From assembly GCA_016219185.1 (NCBI GenBank), contig JACRBZ010000030.1, positions 1 through 64,000 on the forward strand: a stretch of 64,000 nucleotides of DNA. The letters are read 5' to 3'. This DNA comes from Deltaproteobacteria bacterium. GTDB taxonomy: Bacteria > Desulfobacterota > Desulfobacteria > Desulfobacterales > Desulfatirhabdiaceae. The notes below the pieces were generated by a model. It was not told the DNA's origin and did no database searches. It saw only the letters and a list, made by a program, of their open reading frames with translations. This document shows, piece by piece, positions 1 through 8,148 of the stretch. The position numbers were made by a program, and so were the translations under genes. The stretch's first letter is position 1. The number at the start of each line of letters is the position of its first letter.

Positions 1-2
1 AT

Positions 3-1121
3 ATTATCCACGATATTCGGGAATTCCTGAACCGGGTCGTTCAAAGTTCAACCAGTGCGATTGTGGCCGCGGACCGGGGAGGGCGAATTCTGCTGATGAA
101 TCAGGCAGCCGAGGAATTGTTCGGCTATGACTTTCAGAATGCCGCGAGTATCAGCGTCACCGATCTGTACCCACGGGGAATGGCCCGGGAAATTATGAAA
201 AAACTCCGGGATGACGATTACGGGGGGCGGGGAAAACTTCCGGTGACCCAGGTCAACATTCTGACGGCCAGGGGAGAGTCGATTCCCGTGGAAATGACCG
301 GCGCCATTATTTATGAAGGCGATAATACCGAAGCCGCGACCATGGGGATTTATAACGATATTCGCGAACGGCTGGCTGTCAAGAAGAAACTGCGGGATGC
401 CCAGTCCCAATTGGATCAATCCGAAAAAATGGCGTCTTTGGGCAGGCTGGCGGCTGGGGTTGCGCATGAAATCAACAATCCTTTAACCGGTATTCTCATG
501 TACGGCAATCTGATGAAGGAAAAAATGGAAGCGGATCACCCGTTCCAATCCAGCCTCACCTGTATTCTGGAGGATGCGGAACGGTGCCGGGAAATCGTGA
601 AGAATCTTTTGGCCTACAGCCGTCAATCCAGCATATCGCGGGAGTGTTTTGCAATGAATTCCCTGGTGGAAGAGAGCCTTCGCTTGATTCGGGATCAAAG
701 CCTCTTTATGAAAATCGCCGTTTGTAAAAAGTTTTCCGATGACTGGATGCTGGTGAAGGCGGACCGGAACAAAATGAGCCAGGTTGTCATCAATCTTGTC
801 ATGAATGCCATTGATGCCATGAATCGAAAAGGCACTCTGACGCTGAAAACCTATCGAAGTGACGATCAAAAAAAAGCATGCCTGGAGGTAACGGATACCG
901 GGTGCGGTATACCGGAAGAAAATCGTTCTCGGATATTTGATCCGTTTTTTACAACCAAGGAACTGGGCAAGGGAACCGGTCTGGGACTCAGCACCGCCTA
1001 TGGCATTGTCAAAGACAACAACGGCGACATCATCATCAAGGAAACAGGCTCCGGGGGAACCACATTTCTGATGGAGTTGCCGCTGGACATGGATTCAATG
1101 GAATGGACGTCGATTGGATAG
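3..1121 (+). CDS. Sensor histidine kinase, 5' end outside the window
   Basis: The frame is open from the first bases, so the true start lies upstream and only the C-terminal part is seen. A PAS domain comes first (it reads on to about base 380). A HisKA dimerisation/phospho-acceptor region follows with GVAHEINNP; its His codon is at 465-467. The HATPase_c domain has the N box ([10 protein letters not shown]), G1 (DTGCGIPEE) and G2 (GTGLGLS). No membrane segment is visible in the part present. The REC-PAS-kinase gene follows after 24 bp, so the two are probably co-transcribed. The signal is unknown. The family assignment is firm; the role is inferred only. Confidence 0.9.
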   Translation: MIHDIREFLNRVVQSSTSAIVAADRGGRILLMNQAAEELFGYDFQNAASISVTDLYPRGMAREIMKKLRDDDYGGRGKLPVTQVNILTARGESIPVEMTGAIIYEGDNTEAATMGIYNDIRERLAVKKKLRDAQSQLDQSEKMASLGRLAAGVAHEINNPLTGILMYGNLMKEKMEADHPFQSSLTCILEDAERCREIVKNLLAYSRQSSISRECFAMNSLVEESLRLIRDQSLFMKIAVCKKFSDDWMLVKADRNKMSQVVINLVMNAIDAMNRKGTLTLKTYRSDDQKKACLEVTDTGCGIPEENRSRIFDPFFTTKELGKGTGLGLSTAYGIVKDNNGDIIIKETGSGGTTFLMELPLDMDSMEWTSIG

Positions 1122-1145
1122 ACTGAAGAAAGCATAAGGATTGGA

Positions 1146-2621
1146 ATGACATCTGAAGCAGCGATTAAAATAATTTATACACCCAGAATCCTGGTTGTGG
1201 ATGACGAGGCGCGGATTCGTGATGCATGCCGGCTGGTTCTGGAAGACTGTGGCTACGGGGTTTGCGTGGCATCAACAGGTACAAAAGGTCTTGAATTGAT
1301 ACGGGAGCAACATTTCGACATCATTCTGCTGGATCTGATGATGCCCGAGCTGTCCGGGCTTGATGTGCTGCCTGAGGTCAAGGCCCAGCATCCGGATACC
1401 GTGGTCATTGTGATCACCGGCTATGCAACGCTGGAGCATTCGGTTGACGCCATGAAAAAAGGGGCTTTCGATTTTATTCCCAAGCCTTTTACCCCGGAGC
1501 ACCTTCGCGTCACCATTGCCAGGGCCATTGAATATACCCGTGCTTTGCGGGATATTGCAGATTCCCGTTCAAGGCTTCGAACCCTGGTGAACCGGATTTC
1601 GGACGGCGTGATGTGCACCAATCACGGGCATCGGGTGGCACTGGCCAATCCCGCGTTTTTACGAATGATCGGATGCGCGGCTGAATCGGTGATCGGACGC
1701 GGCGTGGATGATTTTATATATATTCCCCGGATTTGTGAGATGATTCGAGAAGCGTCTGCCAATAACGATGTGGAAGCTTCTGAATTGATAGAAGAAATTC
1801 CGGTTAACGGTCATGGCCAGTCCGAGGAGATGATCCTGAATGTCCGGTGTGTCCCATTTCGGGACCGCACCGGAAGAAATATAGGTGTCATTACCGTGCT
1901 GCACGATATTACCACTCTCAAGAAAATGGACCGGATGAAGTCGGAATTTGTGTCCATGGTTAGCCATGAGATTCGAAGCCCGATGAACTCGGTACTGATG
2001 CAGATTCAGGTTATTCTTGACGGTCTGGCAGGGGAACTGAGCGAGAAACAGCGGGACATTCTGACCCGGGCGTTTCAGAAAATTGAAAATCTTGCCCACA
2101 TGACGACCGAACTGCTTGACCTGGCGCGAATCGAGTCCGGCCTGATCACGCTGGAGCGGGAGCCTGTTGCGATGGCCGACGTTATCCGGGATCAGGTAGC
2201 ATTTCACTTTCCCATGGCCGTATCCGCATCCATTGAGATGGTTATCGATATTCCGGAAACGCTGCCGCTCGTACTGGCGAACCGCCGGAACATGGAAGAA
2301 GTGCTGTCCAACCTGCTCACCAATGCGGTCAAGTACAGCCCCGGAGGCGGACGGGTAACGGTTTCCGCATCCATTATCAACGACTATCTGTGTATTCGGG
2401 TAAAGGATACCGGTTTGGGGATCAGCGATGAAGATCAAAACCGGATTTTTCAGCGTTTTTACAGGGTAAAAGATGAGAAAACCCGGTACATCAACGGCAC
2501 GGGTCTGGGCCTATCCATCGTCAAAAGCATCCTGGAATCCCACCAGGGTCGCATCAAGATCGAAAGTCAGCCAGGAGAAGGCAGCACATTTTCCGTTTTT
2601 CTGCCGATTCTGACCGGCTGA
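1146..2621 (+). CDS. Hybrid REC-PAS-histidine kinase
   Basis: 491 aa. An N-terminal receiver (about residues 14-130) has the acidic pair DD19-20, the phospho-acceptor Asp63 in LLDLMMP and the conserved Lys in PKPFTP. A PAS domain spans about 145-255. HisKA has VSHEIRSPMNS with His near residue 273, and HATPase_c ends the protein (GTGLGLS G2 box). No transmembrane segment is evident, so it is a cytoplasmic kinase that can both receive and send phosphoryl groups. The ATG at 1146 is preceded by AAGGA. It follows the upstream kinase by 24 bp, which suggests a phosphorelay. No DNA-binding domain is present. Confidence 0.92.
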   Translation: MTSEAAIKIIYTPRILVVDDEARIRDACRLVLEDCGYGVCVASTGTKGLELIREQHFDIILLDLMMPELSGLDVLPEVKAQHPDTVVIVITGYATLEHSVDAMKKGAFDFIPKPFTPEHLRVTIARAIEYTRALRDIADSRSRLRTLVNRISDGVMCTNHGHRVALANPAFLRMIGCAAESVIGRGVDDFIYIPRICEMIREASANNDVEASELIEEIPVNGHGQSEEMILNVRCVPFRDRTGRNIGVITVLHDITTLKKMDRMKSEFVSMVSHEIRSPMNSVLMQIQVILDGLAGELSEKQRDILTRAFQKIENLAHMTTELLDLARIESGLITLEREPVAMADVIRDQVAFHFPMAVSASIEMVIDIPETLPLVLANRRNMEEVLSNLLTNAVKYSPGGGRVTVSASIINDYLCIRVKDTGLGISDEDQNRIFQRFYRVKDEKTRYINGTGLGLSIVKSILESHQGRIKIESQPGEGSTFSVFLPILTG

Positions 2622-2926
2622 CCTTCCTGCCATTCATGTCGATCCACGGATTACACGGTCAATGAATGTTCGCCTGGGCCGGTGATAAGAGCCGCTTTTT
2701 GTAACAACTGTCCTGATGCCATTGATTTAATGAAACAGTCATGGCCATAGCATTGGCCTCCCCCCACATGAAAATACCTTGGGATCGCGGGTGTTCCGCC
2801 CGTTATTGGCAGGCAGAGTGTTTTTACGGTAATTCCTCTGATCCCCATGAAGGGTAACGTTAAAGACAAACAGCTCTGCCGACATTGCTTTTGCCGATGT
2901 CTGTAAAAATTGAGGAGATTGAGAAG
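2622..2926. other. Intergenic region, no gene recognised
   Basis: These 305 bases separate the kinase from the oxidoreductase. I see no convincing coding frame, no hairpin with a T-run and no clear promoter boxes. The minus-strand frame that is open here continues far into the next gene and is a shadow. The last part carries the GAGGAG ribosome binding site (2912-2917) that fixes the next start at 2927. Confidence 0.5.
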
Positions 2927-4636
2927 ATGGGAAAACGCGTGGTGATTATCGGCGCAGTGGCTTTGGGTCCAAAAGTGGCTGCAAGAATTAAACGGCTGGA
3001 TTATGCAGCCGAGGTAACGGTTGTGGACCGGGACAGTCTCATTTCTTACGGAGGCTGCGGCATACCGTATTATGTTGGCGGAGATGTGCAGGAAATTGAA
3101 GGGCTCTGCATGACCAGCGCCAATGTGCTGCGGGATTGCAATTTTTTTAAAAATGCCAAGGGGGTTGACGTTCAAACCCGGACCGAAGTCCTGTCCATTG
3201 ATCGAAAGGCCAGAATGGTTCATGTCCGGCATTTGTCCGACAATTCGGAATTCGACCTGCCTTACGATAAACTGGTGATTGCCACTGGCGGCATGCCGGT
3301 GATCCCTCCCTTACCTGGGATCCAATTGCCGGGCGTGTCCGTGGTGTCCAATTTACACCACGCAAAATTGATCAAGTCCAACCTTGCGGGAGGCAAAATC
3401 GATCGGGCCGTGGTCATCGGCGGCGGTGCCATCGGGCTGGAAATGGCTGAGGCAATAACCGATCTATGGGGCGTGAAAACCACCCTGGTGGAAAAAATGG
3501 ATCAACTGTTGCCGCAGGCGTTCAGCCGGGATATGTCTAAAATCATTAAAAACCACATGGAAGAGAAAGGCGTGGATATCCGTCTTTCCGAAAGCGTGCT
3601 TCGGATTATCGGTAATCCCGAAACCGGGGTTCAGGCCGTTGAAACCGATGCCGGGCAAATTCCCTGCGATCTTGTCATTTTAGCGGTGGGGGTTCGCCCC
3701 AATTCGCAATTGGCCAAGGAAGCGGGGCTTTCGATCGGGGGCCGCGGCGGCATCGTTGTGGATGAATGGATGCGGACGACGGACCCGGATATTTACGCCG
3801 GTGGCGATTGCGTGGAACTGACACATCTGATCAGCGGCCAGAAGGTGCATATGCCATTGGGATCTTTGGCCAATCGCCAGGGGCGGATCATCGGGACCAA
3901 TGTCATGGGTGGCGCGGATCGGTTCAGGGGAACTGTTGGAACCTTTTGCCTGAAGGTGTTCGATCTTGGTGTTGCTCGGGCCGGTTTAACGTTCAGTCAG
4001 GCGGCAGAGCGCTTTAACCCGGTGCAAACCGTGGTGGTGCAGGCGGATCGGGCTCATTTTTTTCCCACGCAACAACCCATGTATTTAAAACTCATTGCGG
4101 ATCGGGACTCTCGGAGAATCCTGGGCATCGAGGCCATGGGGCAGCAGGGTGATGCGGTCAAGGCCCGGGTCGATGCGGTGGCGGCGGCAATGACTTTTGG
4201 TGCGACCATTGATACCATTTCCAATCTTGAGGTGGCTTATGCGCCTCCCTACGCCTCGGCCATGGATATTGTCAATGCTGCGGCCAATTCTCTGGATAAC
4301 ATTCTGGCAGGCTATCAGGAGCCCATCGATATTGAATCGTTTTTGCAAAACCTTAAAAATGGCGATTGCAAGGTTCTGGATCTGAGAAGTCGGGGGAATG
4401 CTGCTCCGTTGTTGAAAAAATATCCGGACCGGTGGCTGAATATTCCTCAGGAAGAGCTTGCGGGCCGTCTGGATGAAATCCCGGCGGACGCGGTATTGAA
4501 TCTCATTTGTGGTTCTGGCGCGCGCTCTTATGAAGCCCAGCGCTTGTTGTGCTTTCATGGCCACTCCCATACCAAAAATATCCAGGGTGGCATCGGGTTG
4601 CTGAAAGCAACTGATCCGGAGATTATTAATGAATGA
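2927..4636 (+). CDS. FAD-dependent CoA-disulfide/persulfide reductase with C-terminal rhodanese domain
   Basis: 569 aa from the ATG at 2927, which has GAGGAG nine bases upstream; TTG 2885 and ATG 2897 are alternatives with poorer sites. The N-terminal FAD-binding motif VVIIGAVALG is followed by the redox Cys44 in SYGGCGIPYY, as in CoA-disulfide reductases. A second nucleotide-binding motif (VVIGGGAIGLE) and the FAD motif DIYAGGDC follow. The last 100 residues form a rhodanese domain with the active-site loop CGSGARS. This architecture is that of NADH-dependent persulfide reductases, which reduce CoA persulfides or polysulfide. In a sulfur-metabolising anaerobe a sulfane-sulfur or redox-balance role is likely; the substrate is inferred. 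Confidence 0.88.
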   Translation: MGKRVVIIGAVALGPKVAARIKRLDYAAEVTVVDRDSLISYGGCGIPYYVGGDVQEIEGLCMTSANVLRDCNFFKNAKGVDVQTRTEVLSIDRKARMVHVRHLSDNSEFDLPYDKLVIATGGMPVIPPLPGIQLPGVSVVSNLHHAKLIKSNLAGGKIDRAVVIGGGAIGLEMAEAITDLWGVKTTLVEKMDQLLPQAFSRDMSKIIKNHMEEKGVDIRLSESVLRIIGNPETGVQAVETDAGQIPCDLVILAVGVRPNSQLAKEAGLSIGGRGGIVVDEWMRTTDPDIYAGGDCVELTHLISGQKVHMPLGSLANRQGRIIGTNVMGGADRFRGTVGTFCLKVFDLGVARAGLTFSQAAERFNPVQTVVVQADRAHFFPTQQPMYLKLIADRDSRRILGIEAMGQQGDAVKARVDAVAAAMTFGATIDTISNLEVAYAPPYASAMDIVNAAANSLDNILAGYQEPIDIESFLQNLKNGDCKVLDLRSRGNAAPLLKKYPDRWLNIPQEELAGRLDEIPADAVLNLICGSGARSYEAQRLLCFHGHSHTKNIQGGIGLLKATDPEIINE

Positions 4637-4641
4637 CGACT

Positions 4642-4679
4642 TCGTAACCGTTCATGACATATATCATGAACGGTTACGA
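4642..4679. repeat. Perfect 16-bp inverted repeat
   Basis: Arms 4642-4657 and 4664-4679 are exact reverse complements around the 6-base loop CATATA. It begins five bases after the stop codon of the persulfide reductase gene. No T-run follows, so it is either a Rho-assisted or 3'-stabilising hairpin, or a protein-binding palindrome. Confidence 0.75.
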
Positions 4680-4927
4680 TGCCATCAATTTTGACTGTCC
4701 AATGCAACAAACATCGCATGGATAATTAAGAGTTGGAAACGGTCTTTCCCGGGTCTGTTTCTTCTCCGGATCATATTCATCTCGATAATGATCTCGACCA
4801 ATTGACACCCGCCTCAGATATCTGTAGATTGTAATATATCTCCATTTTTATACACGGGGGCGTTCAACCCATTGATCATGAGGGGTTGCACGCCATCACA
4901 TACACTTTTTCATAACAGGCTTACACC

Positions 4928-6400
4928 ATGGGAAATTCAATACTGCTGGTTGACGATGAGATAGATTTTTGCCAGACGATGGGAAAGCGTCTGGAAGGCA
5001 TGGGACATATCGTCTATACCGCCACTTGCGGTAGGGACGCCTTGGCTGTTTTTCGAGATGTAAACCCCATGATCGTGCTGATGGATGTGACGTTACCTGA
5101 TACCAATGGCCTTGACCTGTTAAGACAAATGAAAGGCGAAATTCCAGATACCGAAGTCATTATCATAACCGGACACGGAAATTTGGAACTGGCTGTAAAG
5201 AGTTTTCAGTATGATGCCACGGATTTTGTCACCAAACCCGTTAATCGGGATGCCCTGCAACAGGCACTGGACCGGGCGGCCAAAAAAATCTTTGTCAGGC
5301 GTCGATTGCAGGAATATGCCGAAAATAAAGCCATGCGGGAAATGGTGATCAACGAGTTGGTGAATGAGGATGTTCTGGTGATAGGCGCCGATTACCGCAT
5401 TATGGATATCAATGCCCCCATGCTCAGCAAGCTTGGCGTTACGCGGGAAGCGGTCATTGGCCGGTTCTGTTATGAGATCACACATCACCAGAACTGTCCG
5501 TGTTCCGGTGAGGATCACCCCTGTCCCCTGATTCAGTGTTTTAACACAAAAAAGCCATCTCAGACCACCCATGTTCACCTGGACAATCAAAACCGGGAAA
5601 TCTATTATTCCATTTCCTGCTATCCCATTTTTGAAAACGGTCAGGCAACGGGTGCTATAGAACTGTCCCGGGATATTACCCATGAAATCAACAACCAGAA
5701 GAACCTGCTTCAGCAGAGCAAGCTGGCGTCAATCGGCCGATTGGCCGCGGGTGTTGCGCATGAAATCAACAATCCCCTGACCACTATTTTGACGACGGCT
5801 CTGTTAATACAAGAAGATATTGAGCCGGAAAACCCGATGTATAAAGAACTCGGGATCATTGCCAGCGAGACCCTACGATGCAGGAAAATCGTTACAGCGC
5901 TGCTTGATTTTGCCAGGCAGAGCAAACCGCTTAAAAAAGAGCATAACCTCAAAGATTTGATTGAAGAAGTCGTTCTCCTGACCCGAAAACAAGCGGCGTT
6001 TAAAGATGTGCTGGTGGAAAGCGACTGCGCCGCGGATATGGGAAGTGTTCAAATGGACAAAGGACAGCTTCAGCAGGCAATGATCAATCTTATCCTGAAT
6101 GGAATTGAATCAAGCGATTCCGGCGGAAAGGTGACGGTTGCTGCGCGGATTGGCCCGGATCCCAAATATGCAGAGATTGAAATCCGGGATACCGGCGAGG
6201 GAATTCCAAAAGAAGAACTGGATAAAATTTTTGATCCATTTTATACCACCAAGGAAAGCGGCACCGGTCTGGGCCTTGCAATTACCAGCGGCATCATTGC
6301 TCAACACGGCGGGGCGATAACCGTCAGCAGCCAGTTGGGTCAGGGGAGCATATTCACCATTCGGTTGCCTTTCCGCCAGGATATCGCCAATGCCTTCTGA
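4928..6400 (+). CDS. REC-PAS-histidine kinase with Cys/His-rich PAS domain
   Basis: 490 aa. The receiver at residues 1-120 carries Asp53 (LMDVTL) and the Lys in TKPV. A PAS domain of about 145-260 contains an unusual cluster near residues 180-205 with motifs CYEITHH, CPCSGEDHPCP and IQCF, which together supply several Cys and His. HisKA has GVAHEINNP (His278), and HATPase_c has DTGEGIPKE and GTGLGLA. It lacks membrane segments. Its 3' end overlaps the NtrC-type gene by 11 bases, so these two are a translationally coupled kinase/regulator pair. The Cys/His cluster suggests metal, Fe-S or redox sensing, which is inference. Confidence 0.92.
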   Translation: MGNSILLVDDEIDFCQTMGKRLEGMGHIVYTATCGRDALAVFRDVNPMIVLMDVTLPDTNGLDLLRQMKGEIPDTEVIIITGHGNLELAVKSFQYDATDFVTKPVNRDALQQALDRAAKKIFVRRRLQEYAENKAMREMVINELVNEDVLVIGADYRIMDINAPMLSKLGVTREAVIGRFCYEITHHQNCPCSGEDHPCPLIQCFNTKKPSQTTHVHLDNQNREIYYSISCYPIFENGQATGAIELSRDITHEINNQKNLLQQSKLASIGRLAAGVAHEINNPLTTILTTALLIQEDIEPENPMYKELGIIASETLRCRKIVTALLDFARQSKPLKKEHNLKDLIEEVVLLTRKQAAFKDVLVESDCAADMGSVQMDKGQLQQAMINLILNGIESSDSGGKVTVAARIGPDPKYAEIEIRDTGEGIPKEELDKIFDPFYTTKESGTGLGLAITSGIIAQHGGAITVSSQLGQGSIFTIRLPFRQDIANAF

Positions 6401-7820
6401 TACACCGCGTATTCTCATTGTGGATGATGAGATCAATATCTGCAGAAACTGTGAGAAAATACTTTCCAAGATGGACTGCGAGGTATCGATAGCTCAGAAT
6501 GGTCAAGAGGCTTTGGCCCTGATTGAAGCCGAGCCCTTCGACGTGGTGGTGACCGATTTGAAAATGAGCCGTATGGGCGGCATGGAAGTTCTTCGCAGAG
6601 TCAAGGAAAAAGATCCGGACATCCGGGTGATCGTCATGACCGGCTATGCATCGGTGTCTTCGGCAGTTGAGGTCATGAAAATCGGCGCGTTTGACTATCT
6701 GCCCAAGCCCTTTACGCCTCATGAACTGCGTGCTGTCGTGCTTCAGGCCATCACGGACTGCATGGCAAGCCGCCAGAATCAGCGGTTGAAAAATTCAGAA
6801 GAATCCGTTCTGCCTGTTGCCCATCAACTGATTGGAAACAGTCCTCAGATTCAGAAGGTCGTGTCCATGATTCGAAAGGTGGCGCCTACGGATGCTACCG
6901 TGCTCGTATGCGGCGAAAGCGGCACCGGAAAGGAACTGGTGGCACGGGCGGTTCACGCCAACAGCAACCGTAAAGACGGCGTATTTTTTGCCGTGGACTG
7001 CGGGACCCTCTCCGGCAATCTTCTGGCTTCCGAACTCTTCGGTCATGTGAAGGGCGCGTTTACCGGCGCCCACCGGGAAAAAAAAGGTATCTTCAGGCTT
7101 GCCCATCAGGGAACCGTTTTCCTGGATGAAATCAGCAATATCAGCCTCGATGTTCAGGGCATGCTGCTGCGCTTTCTGGAGAGTCAGGAGTTTTACCCGC
7201 TGGGAGGGTCAACCCTGCAGAAGGTCAATGTCCGGCTCATCTTTGCCACCAACCAGGACCTTCAGAACATGGCCGCAGCCGGAACATTCCGCCAGGATTT
7301 TTATTACCGGATTTTCGTCTATCCTATACTGATTCCGCCGCTTCGGGACAGAAGACCCGATATCCTGCCGATCGCCTATCATTTTCTGAATCAGTTCTGC
7401 CGCAGAATGAATAAATCCATTACCGGATTTGACGATGAAGCAGGCAATCGGCTCGTTGCCTTTGACTGGCCAGGGAATGTTCGCCAGCTCAGAAATGTGA
7501 TCGAGCGGTCTGTGATTCACTGTGAAAAAAAACTGATTTCGTCAGATGATCTATTCCTGCGTGATCATGAATTTGCTGAAGAGGTTACGCCGGAATCGAT
7601 TCCCCAAACCAACGAAGCACTGAAACTGGCTAAAAAAAATATCCGAATCGCTGCAATCAGCGAATTAGAAAAAAAATTCCTGCTTAATGCATTGAACCAG
7701 AACAACTGGAATGTTACTCAGGCTGCAAGGCACACTGGGTTGCAGCGGACCAATTTCCAAAATCTGATGAAAAAACATGATATTATCCTCCCCAGACGTC
7801 TTCGGATGCCTGCCGGCTGA
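6390..7820 (+). CDS. NtrC-family sigma-54-dependent response regulator
   Basis: 476 aa. The receiver carries Asp56 (VTDLKMS) and KPFTP. The AAA+ domain starts near residue 145, with Walker A GESGTGKE near 175, the sigma-54-contacting loop GAFTGA near 223 and Walker B VFLDEI. A C-terminal Fis-type helix-turn-helix follows (NVTQAARHTGL). All elements needed to activate sigma-54 RNA polymerase are present. The start overlaps the preceding kinase gene. A -24/-12 promoter lies about 260 bases downstream of its stop and drives the next gene, so that is the most likely target. Confidence 0.95.
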   Translation: MPSDTPRILIVDDEINICRNCEKILSKMDCEVSIAQNGQEALALIEAEPFDVVVTDLKMSRMGGMEVLRRVKEKDPDIRVIVMTGYASVSSAVEVMKIGAFDYLPKPFTPHELRAVVLQAITDCMASRQNQRLKNSEESVLPVAHQLIGNSPQIQKVVSMIRKVAPTDATVLVCGESGTGKELVARAVHANSNRKDGVFFAVDCGTLSGNLLASELFGHVKGAFTGAHREKKGIFRLAHQGTVFLDEISNISLDVQGMLLRFLESQEFYPLGGSTLQKVNVRLIFATNQDLQNMAAAGTFRQDFYYRIFVYPILIPPLRDRRPDILPIAYHFLNQFCRRMNKSITGFDDEAGNRLVAFDWPGNVRQLRNVIERSVIHCEKKLISSDDLFLRDHEFAEEVTPESIPQTNEALKLAKKNIRIAAISELEKKFLLNALNQNNWNVTQAARHTGLQRTNFQNLMKKHDIILPRRLRMPAG

Positions 7821-7972
7821 CTCTCTCGCACCTCGATTCCTGCCTTCCTCATTCCAAATCAATGACATACACTGTATGATTATTATATACATTTATATCG
7901 TTGAATTCGATCAGTATCGTAACATCCTGTAATTAAATATAATTTTATGAAAATGGCGTGACTCTGGCATTC

Positions 7973-7995
7973 TTTCAGGTAACTGATCACTGAAA
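7973..7995. promoter_or_regulatory. Imperfectly spaced inverted repeat, possible enhancer site
   Basis: TTTCAG (7973-7978) and CTGAAA (7990-7995) form an inverted repeat about 90-110 bases upstream of the sigma-54 promoter, the usual distance for an NtrC-type enhancer. Half-sites this short can arise by chance in AT-rich DNA. A related TTTCA/TGAAA pair occurs at 10102-10117. Confidence 0.3.
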
Positions 7996-8080
7996 AATGA
8001 ATGGAAGGATCATACAGATACCGGGGATGGAGACGCTGTAGATTTAAATTATATTATATAATATCAAACTGTTAATTATA

Positions 8081-8097
8081 TTGGCATGAGGTGTGCA
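8081..8097 (+). promoter_or_regulatory. Sigma-54 (-24/-12) promoter
   Basis: TTGGCATGAGGTGTGCA has GG at 8083-8084 and GC at 8095-8096 with exactly ten bases between them, matching the TTGGCAC-N5-TTGCA consensus at the invariant positions. It lies in a very AT-rich spacer about 50 bases upstream of the start at 8149 and just after an NtrC-type activator gene. Transcription would start near 8108. Confidence 0.8.
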
Positions 8098-8148
8098 TTC
8101 TAACGTATGCAACTACTCGATAACCACCACTAACCAGGAGGAAACGAT

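Noticed and set aside
1659..2438. Open frame antisense to the REC-PAS-kinase
   Set aside because: The plus strand encodes clear PAS, HisKA and HATPase motifs; the minus product is unlike any protein I know.
4876..4893. Sigma-54 promoter before the second REC-kinase
   Set aside because: The TTGCA part is present but GG at -24 is missing.
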